64,000 bases of DNA from JAKIVR01 sp035933635 (GTDB lineage Archaea > Thermoplasmatota > Thermoplasmata > Lutacidiplasmatales > UBA184), in contig DASYYY010000005.1 of assembly GCA_035933635.1 (NCBI GenBank), positions 1-64,000 on the forward strand, given 5' to 3'. Position 1 is the stretch's first letter. Each line of letters begins with the position of its first letter. The notes below the pieces were generated by a model that saw nothing but the letters and a program-made list of their open reading frames with translations, was not told the DNA's origin and did no database searches. Shown piece after piece: positions 43,676-52,300 of this stretch. The translations under genes and the position numbers were made by a program.

Positions 43676-45879
43676 GTGGGGGGTCCCGCCGGCGGGACCG
43701 CGGGCACCGAGAACCAGAACGTGGTGCCGTCGCCCGGGCGGCCCGTGCTTTCGACACCGATCTGCCCGTGATGCGCCTCGACGATCTTCTTGCAGATCGC
43801 CAGTCCCATCCCGTTCCCGGCGTACTCCTGGCGTGTGTGGAGCCGTCGGAACACATCGAAGATCTGTCCTTGGAACTCGGGGGGGATGCCGATGCCGTTG
43901 TCGCAGACCGAGAAGCGGAACCCCACCGCACCGGGGTCGGCCCGCACGCGGACGACGGGTCCGACATGGTCTCGGAACTTGATCGCGTTCGATAGGAGGT
44001 TCTGCCAGAGTCGCACCATGTCTTCCTTCCGACCGAGCACGGCCGGGAGGGGGGTTTCCCGACGGACCTCGGCCCGGCTCTCGTCCAGCGCCCGACGCAG
44101 CCGTTCGAGCGCCTCGTCGACGGCGGCTTCCATCGAGACCTCCTGGGGCGGGTCGCGGCCGGTGCCCATTCGACCCAGGTCGAGCAGGTCGTCGATGAGC
44201 GTCCGCATCCGGGCGGTGGAGCTCCGGAGCTGGCGCAGGTACTCGGTCGCCTGCGGGTCGAGCTGCCCGGCGCAGCGCTGGTCGAGCAGGCGACCGTACC
44301 CTTCGATGGTTCCGAGCGGCTCTTGGAGGTCGTGCGAGGCCACGTAGGCGAACTGCGCCAGGTCGCGGTTGGAGCGTACGAGCTCGTCCTGACCCGCCTT
44401 GAGCTCGCGGAGGATCTGCTCCCGGTCCGTGACGTCGATCATGACGCCCACGATCTGCCGGCGGGACCGGTCCTCCGAGGTGAGGACGCGGGCGGCGGTC
44501 TCGACGTAGTGGACCTCCCCGTTCGGCCAGAGGATTCGGAGCTTCTGGAAGGGCAGCTCCTCCATCGTCTCGGCCGAGCGCAGATACTCCTCGAGCCGCT
44601 GCCGGGACGCCACGCGGTCGGTCGGGTGCACGCCCGCGAACGCCTGCTCCAACGTCAAGGGCGGTCGCTCGCTGCCGAAGCCGAAGATGTGGTACATCTC
44701 GTCCGACCAGGACACCCGGCGCGTAGCCACGTCGAGCTCCCAGGTCCCGACGTGGCCGACCGACTGCGCCGTGTCGAGCGCGGCGGTGCGTTCCCGTACC
44801 CTCTGCTCGAGCGTGCTCCGGCTCTCTTCCAGCTCGTCGGTCAGGCGGCCGCGCTGGTAGCGCTCCGCACCGACCAGCAGGCCGGTGAGGGCGACCGAAC
44901 CGACGAACAGCTGGACGGCGACCAGCGCTTCCGGTCGCGGGAGCTTGGCGAAGGCCCCCACGCCACCCAGCGTCGCGCCGAGCGCGATCGCGTTGCACGC
45001 GACCGCGAATCCGGCCGCGCCGAGCCGACCGAAGCGGAAGGCGGCCCAGACGAGCAACGGGAGCAATAGGAAGATGATGCCCGCGGGTGCGCCGTTGACG
45101 AACACCGCCGACGGCGGGTAGAAGACCAGGTCGAACGCCACCGCGGTCGCCACCCCGAGCGCCAGCAGCTCGATCGCGGCGTTCCGACGAGGCCGTGCCC
45201 AGCGCCGGTCGCGGAACGCCGAGAGGGCGAGGAAGATCAGTAGCCCGACCTCGATGCCTCCCACGGAATCGCCGATCCACCAGATTGCCCACAGGGTCGG
45301 GAAGGCCGAGACGCGGGCGTGGCCCAGCGCGGCGAGGGCCGAATTACCCACGAACGCCGAGATGGCCGCCGCGGGGAGGACCGCGAGCGTCGAGAAGGCG
45401 AGCACCGATTCCGGGGAGTCCGCCGCGGCCGGCCCGCCCGCGAACCGGAGGGCCAGATAGGCGCCGACGAGCCCCTCGAGCACGTTGCCCCCGGCGATGG
45501 CGAGCGAGCTGAGCGGGTCGCCGGTGACCGAGATGTTGTAGACGAACGCGCCGACGGCGATGGCCGGCCAGTAGCGATAGCCGACCAGGACGAGCCCGGC
45601 GATCGCGATACCGGTCGCGGGCCATACCGCCGAGACGCTCGAATTCGGAAAGGCGATCAGGAGGCCGGCACGACCCGCGACGAAGTACGTCAGGGCGAAG
45701 GTCGAGAGGATGAGGAGCGAGCGCGCGTCGTACCGGGGCCATAGGCCGGGCCTCGGCTCCGTTGGGCTCGGTTCGGGCTCCCGCCCCGCGACGGACAAAG
45801 GGAGTTCCTCGACAGGGGCCCGCAGCCCTTCACCCCTCAAAATGGACGCGAAGGTCGACCGACCGCGACCCGCCGCCAT
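43672..45879 (-). CDS. MASE1-PAS-histidine kinase
   Basis: 735 residues if translated from ATG 45879; an upstream TTG at 45948 gives 758. A MASE1-type membrane sensor with about eight helices (from LLILSTFALTYFVAGRAGLLIAF, with the AVWPATGIAIA signature) takes up roughly residues 50-330. A coiled segment leads to a PAS domain (VGHVGTWELDVATRRVSWSDEMYHIFGFG), then the phosphorylation helix QFAYVASHDLQEPLGTIEGY with the His, and the HATPase domain (NLLSNAIKF, DNGIGIP, GMGLAICKKIV). It should autophosphorylate and pass phosphate to a receiver, possibly the one facing it. Bacterial-like MASE1 in an archaeon suggests gene transfer. Confidence 0.88.
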   Translation of the reverse strand: MAAGRGRSTFASILRGEGLRAPVEELPLSVAGREPEPSPTEPRPGLWPRYDARSLLILSTFALTYFVAGRAGLLIAFPNSSVSAVWPATGIAIAGLVLVGYRYWPAIAVGAFVYNISVTGDPLSSLAIAGGNVLEGLVGAYLALRFAGGPAAADSPESVLAFSTLAVLPAAAISAFVGNSALAALGHARVSAFPTLWAIWWIGDSVGGIEVGLLIFLALSAFRDRRWARPRRNAAIELLALGVATAVAFDLVFYPPSAVFVNGAPAGIIFLLLPLLVWAAFRFGRLGAAGFAVACNAIALGATLGGVGAFAKLPRPEALVAVQLFVGSVALTGLLVGAERYQRGRLTDELEESRSTLEQRVRERTAALDTAQSVGHVGTWELDVATRRVSWSDEMYHIFGFGSERPPLTLEQAFAGVHPTDRVASRQRLEEYLRSAETMEELPFQKLRILWPNGEVHYVETAARVLTSEDRSRRQIVGVMIDVTDREQILRELKAGQDELVRSNRDLAQFAYVASHDLQEPLGTIEGYGRLLDQRCAGQLDPQATEYLRQLRSSTARMRTLIDDLLDLGRMGTGRDPPQEVSMEAAVDEALERLRRALDESRAEVRRETPLPAVLGRKEDMVRLWQNLLSNAIKFRDHVGPVVRVRADPGAVGFRFSVCDNGIGIPPEFQGQIFDVFRRLHTRQEYAGNGMGLAICKKIVEAHHGQIGVESTGRPGDGTTFWFSVPAVPPAGPPT

Positions 45880-45952
45880 GGCGCGAGCGGGGAGCTGTCC
45901 GAACGGCGGGACCGGTTCGGTTTGGATTCGCCGCCCCCGAAATGGCAAGAAT

Positions 45953-45959
45953 CAAATAC
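45953..45959 (+). promoter_or_regulatory. TATA-like element for the rpoE operon
   Basis: CAAATAC is centred 26 nt before the rpoE ATG. It is the best promoter ahead of the operon that runs through rps27ae, and gives a leaderless rpoE message. Confidence 0.65.
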
Positions 45960-45981
45960 ATCGTCAAGGTCCGCGCGCCGA

Positions 45982-46641
45982 ATGTATCACATTGATCACC
46001 GACGCGACGTCGTGCGCATCCCCCCCGAGCGCCTCGGGCTCCGCCTCGAGACGGTCTTGCCCGAGCTGGCCCAGCAGCAGTTCGAGGGTAAGCTCGTCGA
46101 CGCCCAGAACCTGACCGTGATGATCCGCGACGTCACCCCGATCGGCGAGGGCCACATCATCCACGGCGACGGCGGCGTCTACCAGGAGGTCGACTACAGC
46201 GCGCTCCTGTTCCGCCCCGAGATCCAGGAGGTCGTCGAGGGCAACGTCGTCGAGATCCGCAAGTTCGGTGCCTTCGTCCGATTCGGTCCGCTGGACGGGC
46301 TGCTCCACGTCTCCCAGATCATGGACGACCGGGTGAACATCGATGAGCACAACCAGCGGCTCGTCGGCGTCGAAACCAAGAAGGACCTCAAGGTCGGCTA
46401 CAAGGTCCGCGCCCGGGTCGTCTCGCTCTCCCTCTCGGAGATCTCCCCCCGCGACAGCCGCATCGGCCTGACGATGCGCCAGCCCGGTCTCGGCCGCCTG
46501 GAATGGATCCAGGAGGCGCACAAGAAGGCCGAGGAGAAGACCGGCAAGAAGCCCGAGCGGCCCGGCGGCAAGAAGGAGCCCGCCCGGCCGGCGGCTGCCG
46601 CCGGCAAGCCCGCCGCCGGCGCCAAGCCCGCCGCGGCGTGA
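45982..46641 (+). CDS. rpoE: DNA-directed RNA polymerase subunit E (Rpo7/Rpb7 type)
   Basis: 219 residues. The N-terminal tip domain (MYHIDHRRDVVRIPPERLG to VTPIGEGHIIHGDGGVYQEVDYSALLF) is followed by an S1 RNA-binding domain (GNVVEIRKFGAFVRFGPLDGLLHVSQI). With subunit F it forms the stalk that helps open complex formation and termination. The last 45 residues are a Lys/Pro/Ala tail that most family members lack. It starts the conserved rpoE-spt4 operon. The ATG at 45982 is the start next to the TATA element. Confidence 0.95.
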   Translation: MYHIDHRRDVVRIPPERLGLRLETVLPELAQQQFEGKLVDAQNLTVMIRDVTPIGEGHIIHGDGGVYQEVDYSALLFRPEIQEVVEGNVVEIRKFGAFVRFGPLDGLLHVSQIMDDRVNIDEHNQRLVGVETKKDLKVGYKVRARVVSLSLSEISPRDSRIGLTMRQPGLGRLEWIQEAHKKAEEKTGKKPERPGGKKEPARPAAAAGKPAAGAKPAAA

Positions 46642-46649
46642 GGTGAGCC

Positions 46650-46835
46650 GTGATCAATCTCAAGGCGTGCAAGAACTGCAACACCATCACTGAGGCGAAC
46701 AAGTGTCCCCGCTGCGGCGGGGAGACCTCCCGGGAGTGGCAGGGCTACCTCATCGTGATCGACCCCGAGAAGTCCGAGATCGCCCGGAAGATGGGCATCC
46801 ATGCCGCGGGCCGCTACGCGCTCCGGGTCAAGTGA
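46650..46835 (+). CDS. spt4: Transcription elongation factor Spt4 (RpoE'')
   Basis: 61 residues from GTG at 46650. The zinc finger CKNCNTITEANKCPRCGG and the body WQGYLIVIDPEKSEIARKMGI are diagnostic. Spt4 binds Spt5 and keeps RNA polymerase elongating. It lies 8 nt after the rpoE stop, and the next gene starts inside its 3' end, as is usual for this archaeal operon. Confidence 0.95.
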   Translation: MINLKACKNCNTITEANKCPRCGGETSREWQGYLIVIDPEKSEIARKMGIHAAGRYALRVK

Positions 46836-47358
46836 GGAGCGCGTCTGGGTCGTTCCCGAATCGCTCCGCGCGACCCTCGCCGAGCGGTACGGACCGGTCT
46901 ACGACGGCGCCGAGGCCGAACGGCGCCTGCGCCACCTCGGAGTGTTTGCGAGCTGCGGTGACCGCGTCACCGCCTCGGCGATCGCGCTGCGCAAGCTCCC
47001 TCTGATCGGGATCGTCGACTACAAGACGCGCCGCAACGAGCCGGTCGACCCGGCCGCGTTCACCGAGCTCGCGGCCCGTCGCAAGGTGCACGTGCGCAAT
47101 CCGGCCGGCACGCTCACGGAGGGCCTTCGCAAGGCGGTCAAGCGGCTCGTCCAGGAGGGCGGCGGATTGATCGAGGTCGACGGTGAGGAGGACCTGGGCT
47201 CGCTCGCGCTCGTCGAAGCGCTCCCCGTCGGGGCCACTGTTATATACGGCATCCCGGGTCAGGGCGTCTCCTTCGTGCGCGTCGACGAAGTGGCGAAGGA
47301 AAATGTCCGCGCGCTGATCGCACAGATGGAACTGCGGAGGGTCGAACTTGGAGCTTAA
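46801..47358 (+). CDS. GTP-dependent dephospho-CoA kinase (DUF359)
   Basis: 185 residues. The family pattern is clear: VWVVPESLRATLAERYGPVY, CGDRVTASAIALRKLPLIGIVDYKTRRNE, VRNPAGTLTEGL, EVDGEEDLGSLALVEALP and VIYGIPGQGVSFVRVD. This archaeal enzyme adds the 3'-phosphate to dephospho-CoA using GTP. The only usable start is the ATG at 46801, 35 nt inside spt4 in another frame; the first dozen residues before VWVV are not conserved. The gene's end overlaps rps24e by 11 nt. Confidence 0.9.
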   Translation: MPRAATRSGSSEERVWVVPESLRATLAERYGPVYDGAEAERRLRHLGVFASCGDRVTASAIALRKLPLIGIVDYKTRRNEPVDPAAFTELAARRKVHVRNPAGTLTEGLRKAVKRLVQEGGGLIEVDGEEDLGSLALVEALPVGATVIYGIPGQGVSFVRVDEVAKENVRALIAQMELRRVELGA

Positions 47359-47908
47359 GATCCTGGAGGAGCGGCCGAACCCGCTCCTGCAACGGACCGA
47401 GTACCGGTTTGAGGTCACGCATACCGAGGCGGCGACCCCCACCATCGACGCCGTGCGGACCGCGCTTGCCCAGCAGCTCAAGGTCCCCAAGGACCGCCTC
47501 GTGATCGAGGGGATGCATGCCCGGTTCGGTGCTCCCCAGACCCGCGGCGCCGCACTCGCCTACAAGACCGCCGACGCGGTCAAGGCGGTGAGCCGCGAGC
47601 ACATTCTGATCCGCAACGGCCTGAAGGAGAAGGCCGCCCCCGCCGCGCCGGGCGCCGCCCCGGCGGAGGCTCCCGCCGCGCCGGAGAAGCCCGCGGAGAC
47701 CAAGCCGGCCAAGGAGGCCAAGCCCGAACCGGCCGCCAAGCCCGAGAAGGCTGAGAAGGCAGACAAGGGCGAGAAGGCGGACAAGGCCGAGAAGACCGAG
47801 AAACCACCCAAGGCCGACAAGCACGAGGCTCCGGCCAAGGGTGAGAAGCACGACAAGTCCGACAAGCCGGCCAAGGCCGACAAGCCCGCTGAGAAGAAGG
47901 CCGCGTAG
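47348..47908 (+). CDS. rps24e: Small ribosomal subunit protein eS24 with long charged tail
   Basis: 186 residues from a TTG at 47348 (conserved MELKILEERPNPLLQRTEYRFEV). The eS24 core ends by about residue 98 at HILIRNGLKE; the remaining 88 residues are a Lys/Ala/Pro/Glu tail with many KADK, KAEK and EKAD type steps, far longer than the family's usual end. The core binds 16S rRNA in the small subunit. The tail is of low complexity and may be disordered. Overlap with the preceding gene suggests translational coupling. Confidence 0.94.
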   Translation: MELKILEERPNPLLQRTEYRFEVTHTEAATPTIDAVRTALAQQLKVPKDRLVIEGMHARFGAPQTRGAALAYKTADAVKAVSREHILIRNGLKEKAAPAAPGAAPAEAPAAPEKPAETKPAKEAKPEPAAKPEKAEKADKGEKADKAEKTEKPPKADKHEAPAKGEKHDKSDKPAKADKPAEKKAA

Positions 47909-47916
47909 GTCGCACC

Positions 47917-48135
47917 ATGGCGAAGGGACGAGTCGGCCTCTACGCGGTCCAGGGCACCACCCTCAGCCGTACCCACAAGTATTGTCCGAAGTGCGGCCCG
48001 GGCACCTTCCTGGCCGAGCACGCCAACCGCCGTTCGTGCGGGCACTGTGGCTACTCGGAGTCCAAGGCCCCCACGGAAAAGCCCACCGTCAAGCCCCCCA
48101 AGGGGGCCAAGCCCGCCGCCCCGAAACCCGCGTAA
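47917..48135 (+). CDS. rps27ae: Small ribosomal subunit protein eS31 (S27ae)
   Basis: 72 residues. The zinc finger is YCPKCGPGTFLAEHANRRSCGHCGYSE, as in the archaeal S27ae family. The C-terminal 22 residues (Lys/Pro/Ala) are extra. It begins 8 nt after rps24e. The kae1/bud32 gene that often follows in other archaea is absent here, so the operon probably ends at 48135. Confidence 0.94.
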   Translation: MAKGRVGLYAVQGTTLSRTHKYCPKCGPGTFLAEHANRRSCGHCGYSESKAPTEKPTVKPPKGAKPAAPKPA

Positions 48136-48339
48136 GGTCCTTCGCGCGAGCGGCTCGCCGCTATCTCGGGATGCTCCGCCCGGAACGAACGATGGGAGAG
48201 GGCGGTGGCCGGACGTTCGCGTCGGTCCGCCCGAATGCCGGGCACTGACGACCCATCCGCCAGCGGTTGGGTACGCGTCCCCGAACGGAGCGGGGGTGCC
48301 CGGGTCGCCCGGGCGAATCGACGGCGGTAGCCTGCGGTC

Positions 48340-48891
48340 CTATGCCGTGGCCGAGCGCGTCGGTGCGCGGCGACGATCGGGGGGGATGAGCGCCTTCTGC
48401 AGCACTTCCTGCACGCGCGAGGCCATCACCGGTTTGACGATCACTTCGCTCGCGCCCTGCGCCAGGAGCGACTTCACCCTGGGGTGGTCGGAGTCGTAGG
48501 CGGTGACCACTACGAGGCGAAGGTGCGGGTTGCGCTGGAGCAGGACCTTGGCGAGCTCATCGCCGTCGACCTCGCCCATGCCGCCGCTCGGCGGGGCCAC
48601 CGGGGTGGCGGGAGCGGTCGTTGCGGCCGGACGGGCCGGCGAGGTCCTCAGGTCGATGTCCACGAAGACCAGGTCCGGACGCCACTGGGTGAACAGCTGG
48701 AGCGCCTCGGGGGCGCTCGAGGCGAACCGCAGGTCCGGGAGGGTGACCCCGAGCCGGGTCAGCACGCCCTGGAAGACCTTTCGGGCCGAGGCCGAATCGT
48801 CGATCGCCAGGATGCGGAGGCCCTCGATACTGCGTCCCGCGTCCGCCATTCCGCTCATGTGAGGGCCCATACTCGAATAGGGGGTCATCAT
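48340..48891 (-). CDS. Response regulator, receiver domain only
   Basis: 183 residues. Receiver features: RILAIDDSASARKVFQGVLTRLGV, the phospho-acceptor Asp in PDLVFVDIDLRT, VVTAYDSDH and a late Lys in VIVKPVMA. An Ala/Pro loop of about 20 residues sits after the acceptor strand, which is unusual for a CheY fold. There is no output domain. Its ATG overlaps the stop of the next receiver gene by 4 nt. It is the last gene of the three-gene kinase operon. Confidence 0.87.
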   Translation of the reverse strand: MMTPYSSMGPHMSGMADAGRSIEGLRILAIDDSASARKVFQGVLTRLGVTLPDLRFASSAPEALQLFTQWRPDLVFVDIDLRTSPARPAATTAPATPVAPPSGGMGEVDGDELAKVLLQRNPHLRLVVVTAYDSDHPRVKSLLAQGASEVIVKPVMASRVQEVLQKALIPPDRRRAPTRSATA

Positions 48892-49295
48892 TCCATCGGT
48901 GCGGCCGTTGTGCCGGGGGTAGGGCCAAGGAGCTCCCGCACCGTCCGCAAGAGCTCCCGCCGGTCGATCGGCTTGGTGATGTAGCCTGCGCAGCCGGCCT
49001 CCCGGGCCTTCTCCTCGTCCCCCTTCATCGCGAAGGAGGTCACGGCGACGATCGGGATGGAGGTCGTGTCCGACCGCCGCCGCAGCTCACGGGTCAGGGT
49101 GTAGCCGTCCATCCCGGGCAGCCCGATGTCCATCAGGATCAGATCCGGGGGGGACTCCTCGATCCGCTGCTGGGCCTCCACCGCGTCCTGCGCCCCGACG
49201 ACGACGTACCCCTCACCGCGCATGATGACGCTGACGAGCTTGAGGTTCTGCGGATTGTCCTCGACGATGAGGATCCGCGGGGGGGGAGCGGTCAT
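48888..49295 (-). CDS. CheY-like response regulator
   Basis: 135 residues, a full receiver: ILIVEDNPQNLKLV, phospho-acceptor Asp in LILMDIGLPGMDGYTL, VAVTSFAMKGDEE and GYITKPIDRRELL. It resembles DivK-type receivers that act through protein contact. The gene starts 9 nt after the multi-PAS kinase gene and overlaps the second receiver gene, so the three are one operon. Phosphate transfer from the kinase is the expected role. Confidence 0.9.
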   Translation of the reverse strand: MTAPPPRILIVEDNPQNLKLVSVIMRGEGYVVVGAQDAVEAQQRIEESPPDLILMDIGLPGMDGYTLTRELRRRSDTTSIPIVAVTSFAMKGDEEKAREAGCAGYITKPIDRRELLRTVRELLGPTPGTTAAPME

Positions 49296-49304
49296 CCCAA
49301 CGGC

Positions 49305-52300
49305 CTACGCCGCGGCCGGAGTCGATTCGACCTCGGTATCGGGATGGCCGTTGGTGGAGACCGGCAGGGTGACGGTGATGGACGTGCCCTTGCCGTACTC
49401 GCTCGCGACATCGATCGAGCCGGCGTGCAGCTCGATGAGTCGCTTGGTCAGCGAGAGCCCGAGCCCGCTGCCCTGGAACCGGCGGCCGGGTCCGGCATCG
49501 AGCTGCTCGAACTCACGGAACAGCCGGGGCAGGTCCTCGGGGGCGATCCCGATGCCCGTGTCGACGACGCGGATCTGGAAGTGCCGGTCGCCGTTGCCCA
49601 GGAGGTGGACCTCGACCTTCCCGCCGGCGTCGGTGAACTTCACCGCATTGGAGACAAGGTTGAACAGGATCTGCTTGAACCGCAGCGGGTCCAGCGTCAC
49701 CGACTCCGGCTCGGCGGAGAGCTCGGTGACGAGCGCGATGTGCTTGTCCTCCACCAGCGGCTTGACCACCGAGCAGACCTCGGTCACCGCGCGCTGCGGG
49801 GAGAACGGCTCGGGGGTGAGCTCCATCTTGCCGGCCTCGACCTTGGCCAGATCGAGGACGTCGTTGATCAGCTGCAGGAGATGCTTGCCGCTGTTGAGTA
49901 TGTCGTCGAGGTACTCGCGGTGCTCGGCACTGAAGGTCTTGGGGTCCTGGGCGAGGAGGTGGTCGGAGAAACCGATGATGCTGTTCAGCGGCGTGCGGAG
50001 CTCGTGGGACATGTTGGCGAGGAACTCGCTCTTGAGCCGGTTGGCCTCCTGCACCCGCTGGTTCTGGATCTCGAGCTCGCGGTTGCGCTGCTCGAGCTGC
50101 AGCCGCAGACGGTTCTGCTCGGTGACGTCGCGGGCGGCGGCGAACACCCCCTTCAGCCTCCCTTCGGTGTCGCGGAACGTCGCGGCGTTGTAGCTGACCT
50201 CGATCGTGCGCCCCCCGGGCATGCGCATGGTCAGCTCGAAGTCGGTGACCTTGTCCTCGCTGAGCACCCGGCGGATCCCTTCCTCGGCCTTGTCCGGGTC
50301 GGTGAAGTAGAGCTTGAAGGCCGTGCCGATCAGCTGCTCGCGGGAGAGCCCGGTGAGGACCTCCATCTGGCGGTTGACGTCGGTGATGAGGCCGAGCACG
50401 TCGGTCGTCATCAGCGCGTCGATGTTCGACTCGACGAGGCTGCGGTTGTAGTTCTGCGACTCGCGCAGCTGCGCCTCGAGACGCTTCTGCTCGGTGACGT
50501 CCCGCGCGGCGCCGAGGACGCCGCGGACGTGGCCGGCCATGTCGTAGGCGGTCCCCGCGTTGAACGAGACCGGGATCTTCTGGCCGTTGCGCTTGCGCAG
50601 CAGGAGCTCGTAGTTCGAGACGCTCGTCTCCTCCAGCGCCCGGCGCACCGCGTTCTCGGCGCGGGCGGGGTCGGTGAAGAGCGTGGGGAACTGGCTGCCG
50701 ATCAGGTGCTTGCGGGTGAAACCGGAGAGCCGGACCATCTGTTCGTTGACGTCGGTGACGATGAAGTCCGGCGCGACGGTGACCAGGGCGTCGGGGGAGG
50801 CCTCGATGAGGCCCCGGTTGTAGTTCTGGGCTTCGCGCAGCTGCTCTTCGTTGCGCTTCTGCTCGGTAATGTCCCGGGCCGCGCCGAAGATGCCGGCGAT
50901 GTTGCCCTCGGCGTCGTGGAAGACCGCCGCGTTGAACGAGACGAGCGTGCGCCGACCGTCCCGGCTGTTGAGGATGAGCTCGTAGTTCGTCACCGAACCC
51001 TCGCGCAGCGTCCGCCGGACGCCGGCGACGGCGCGCTCGGAGTCGGTGAAGTACTGCGGGAACGGACTTCCGAGCAGCGACTCGCGCGAGGCGCCCGAGA
51101 GCCGGACCATCTGCTCATTGACGTCGGTGATCACGAGCTCGGGGTCGACGGTGACGAGGGCATCGGGCGAGGCTTCGATCAGCCCGCGGTTGTAGATCTG
51201 CGACTCGCGCAACTGCTCTTGCAGCCGCTTCTGTTCGGTGATGTCGCGGGCCGAGGCGAAGATCCCCCGGATGCGGCCTTCGGTGTCGCGGAACACCGAG
51301 GCATTGAACGAGACCTGGATCAGCCGGCCGTGACGGCTGCGGAGCGTCAGCTCGTAGTTCGTGACGACGCCGTTCTTGAGGGTCTCGCGCACCCCCGCCC
51401 CGGCGCGCGCGGTGTCGGTGAAGTAGTCGGGGAACTGCGAGCCGATCAGCTCCCCGCGCGAGTATCCGGTGACCCGGGCGATCTGCTCGTTGACGTCGGT
51501 GATGGTTAGGTTCGGGTCGACGGTCAGGAGGCTGTCGACCGAGGCCTCGATCAGGCTGCGGTTGTAGTTCTGTGACTCGCGGAGCTCCAGCTCGAGCTTC
51601 TTGCCCTCCGTCGCGTCCCGGGCGGAGGCGAAGATCCCCTTCAGGGCGCCGTCGGCTCCGAGGAAGGTCGTGGCGTTGAACGAGACTGTGGTCTGGGCGC
51701 CGTCGGCGCTCTGGAGAGCGAGCTCGAAGTTGGTCAACCGCCCCTGCTCGAGCACCCGACGAATGCCGTCCTCGGCGCGCGACGGATCGGTGAAGTAGGC
51801 CTTGAGCGGGGTGCCGATGAGCTTCTCCCGGGTGAGCCCCGAGAGCACCTCCATCTGACGGTTGACGTCGGTGATGATGCCCACGGCGTCGGTGGTGAAC
51901 AGCCCGTCGATGCTCGACTCGATCAGCCCCCGGTTGTAGCTCTGCGAGTCGCGCAGCTGCGCTTCGAGCTGCTTCTGCTCGGTGATGTCCCGGGCGGAAG
52001 CGAACACACCCCGCACGCGACCCTCGACGTCGCGGAAGACCGACGCGCTGAGCGAGACCTGGGTCAGCCGGCCGCTCTTGGAGCGCAGGACAAGCTCGTA
52101 GTTGGTCACCGCCCCCTTGCTCAGCGTCTGGCGCACCCCGGCGGCCGCCCGGTCGGGGTCGGTGAAGTACTGGATGAACGACGAGCCGATGAGCTGCTTA
52201 CGGGTGTGGCCGGTGAGCCGGACCATCTGCTCGTTGACGTCGGAGATCTGGAGCGAGGCGTCGACGCTGACCATCGCGTCGGCCGAGGCCTCGATCAGGC

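Noticed and set aside
47239..47247. GTTATATAC, a near-perfect TATA box 105 nt before rps24e
   Set aside because: It lies inside the dephospho-CoA kinase gene and encodes part of the conserved VIYGIPG motif; the distance to the next start does not fit a leaderless promoter.
49344..51509. 721-residue plus-strand frame antisense to the PAS kinase
   Set aside because: The repeats and high GC make long antisense frames; it repeats with the same period as the kinase units and has no independent family features.
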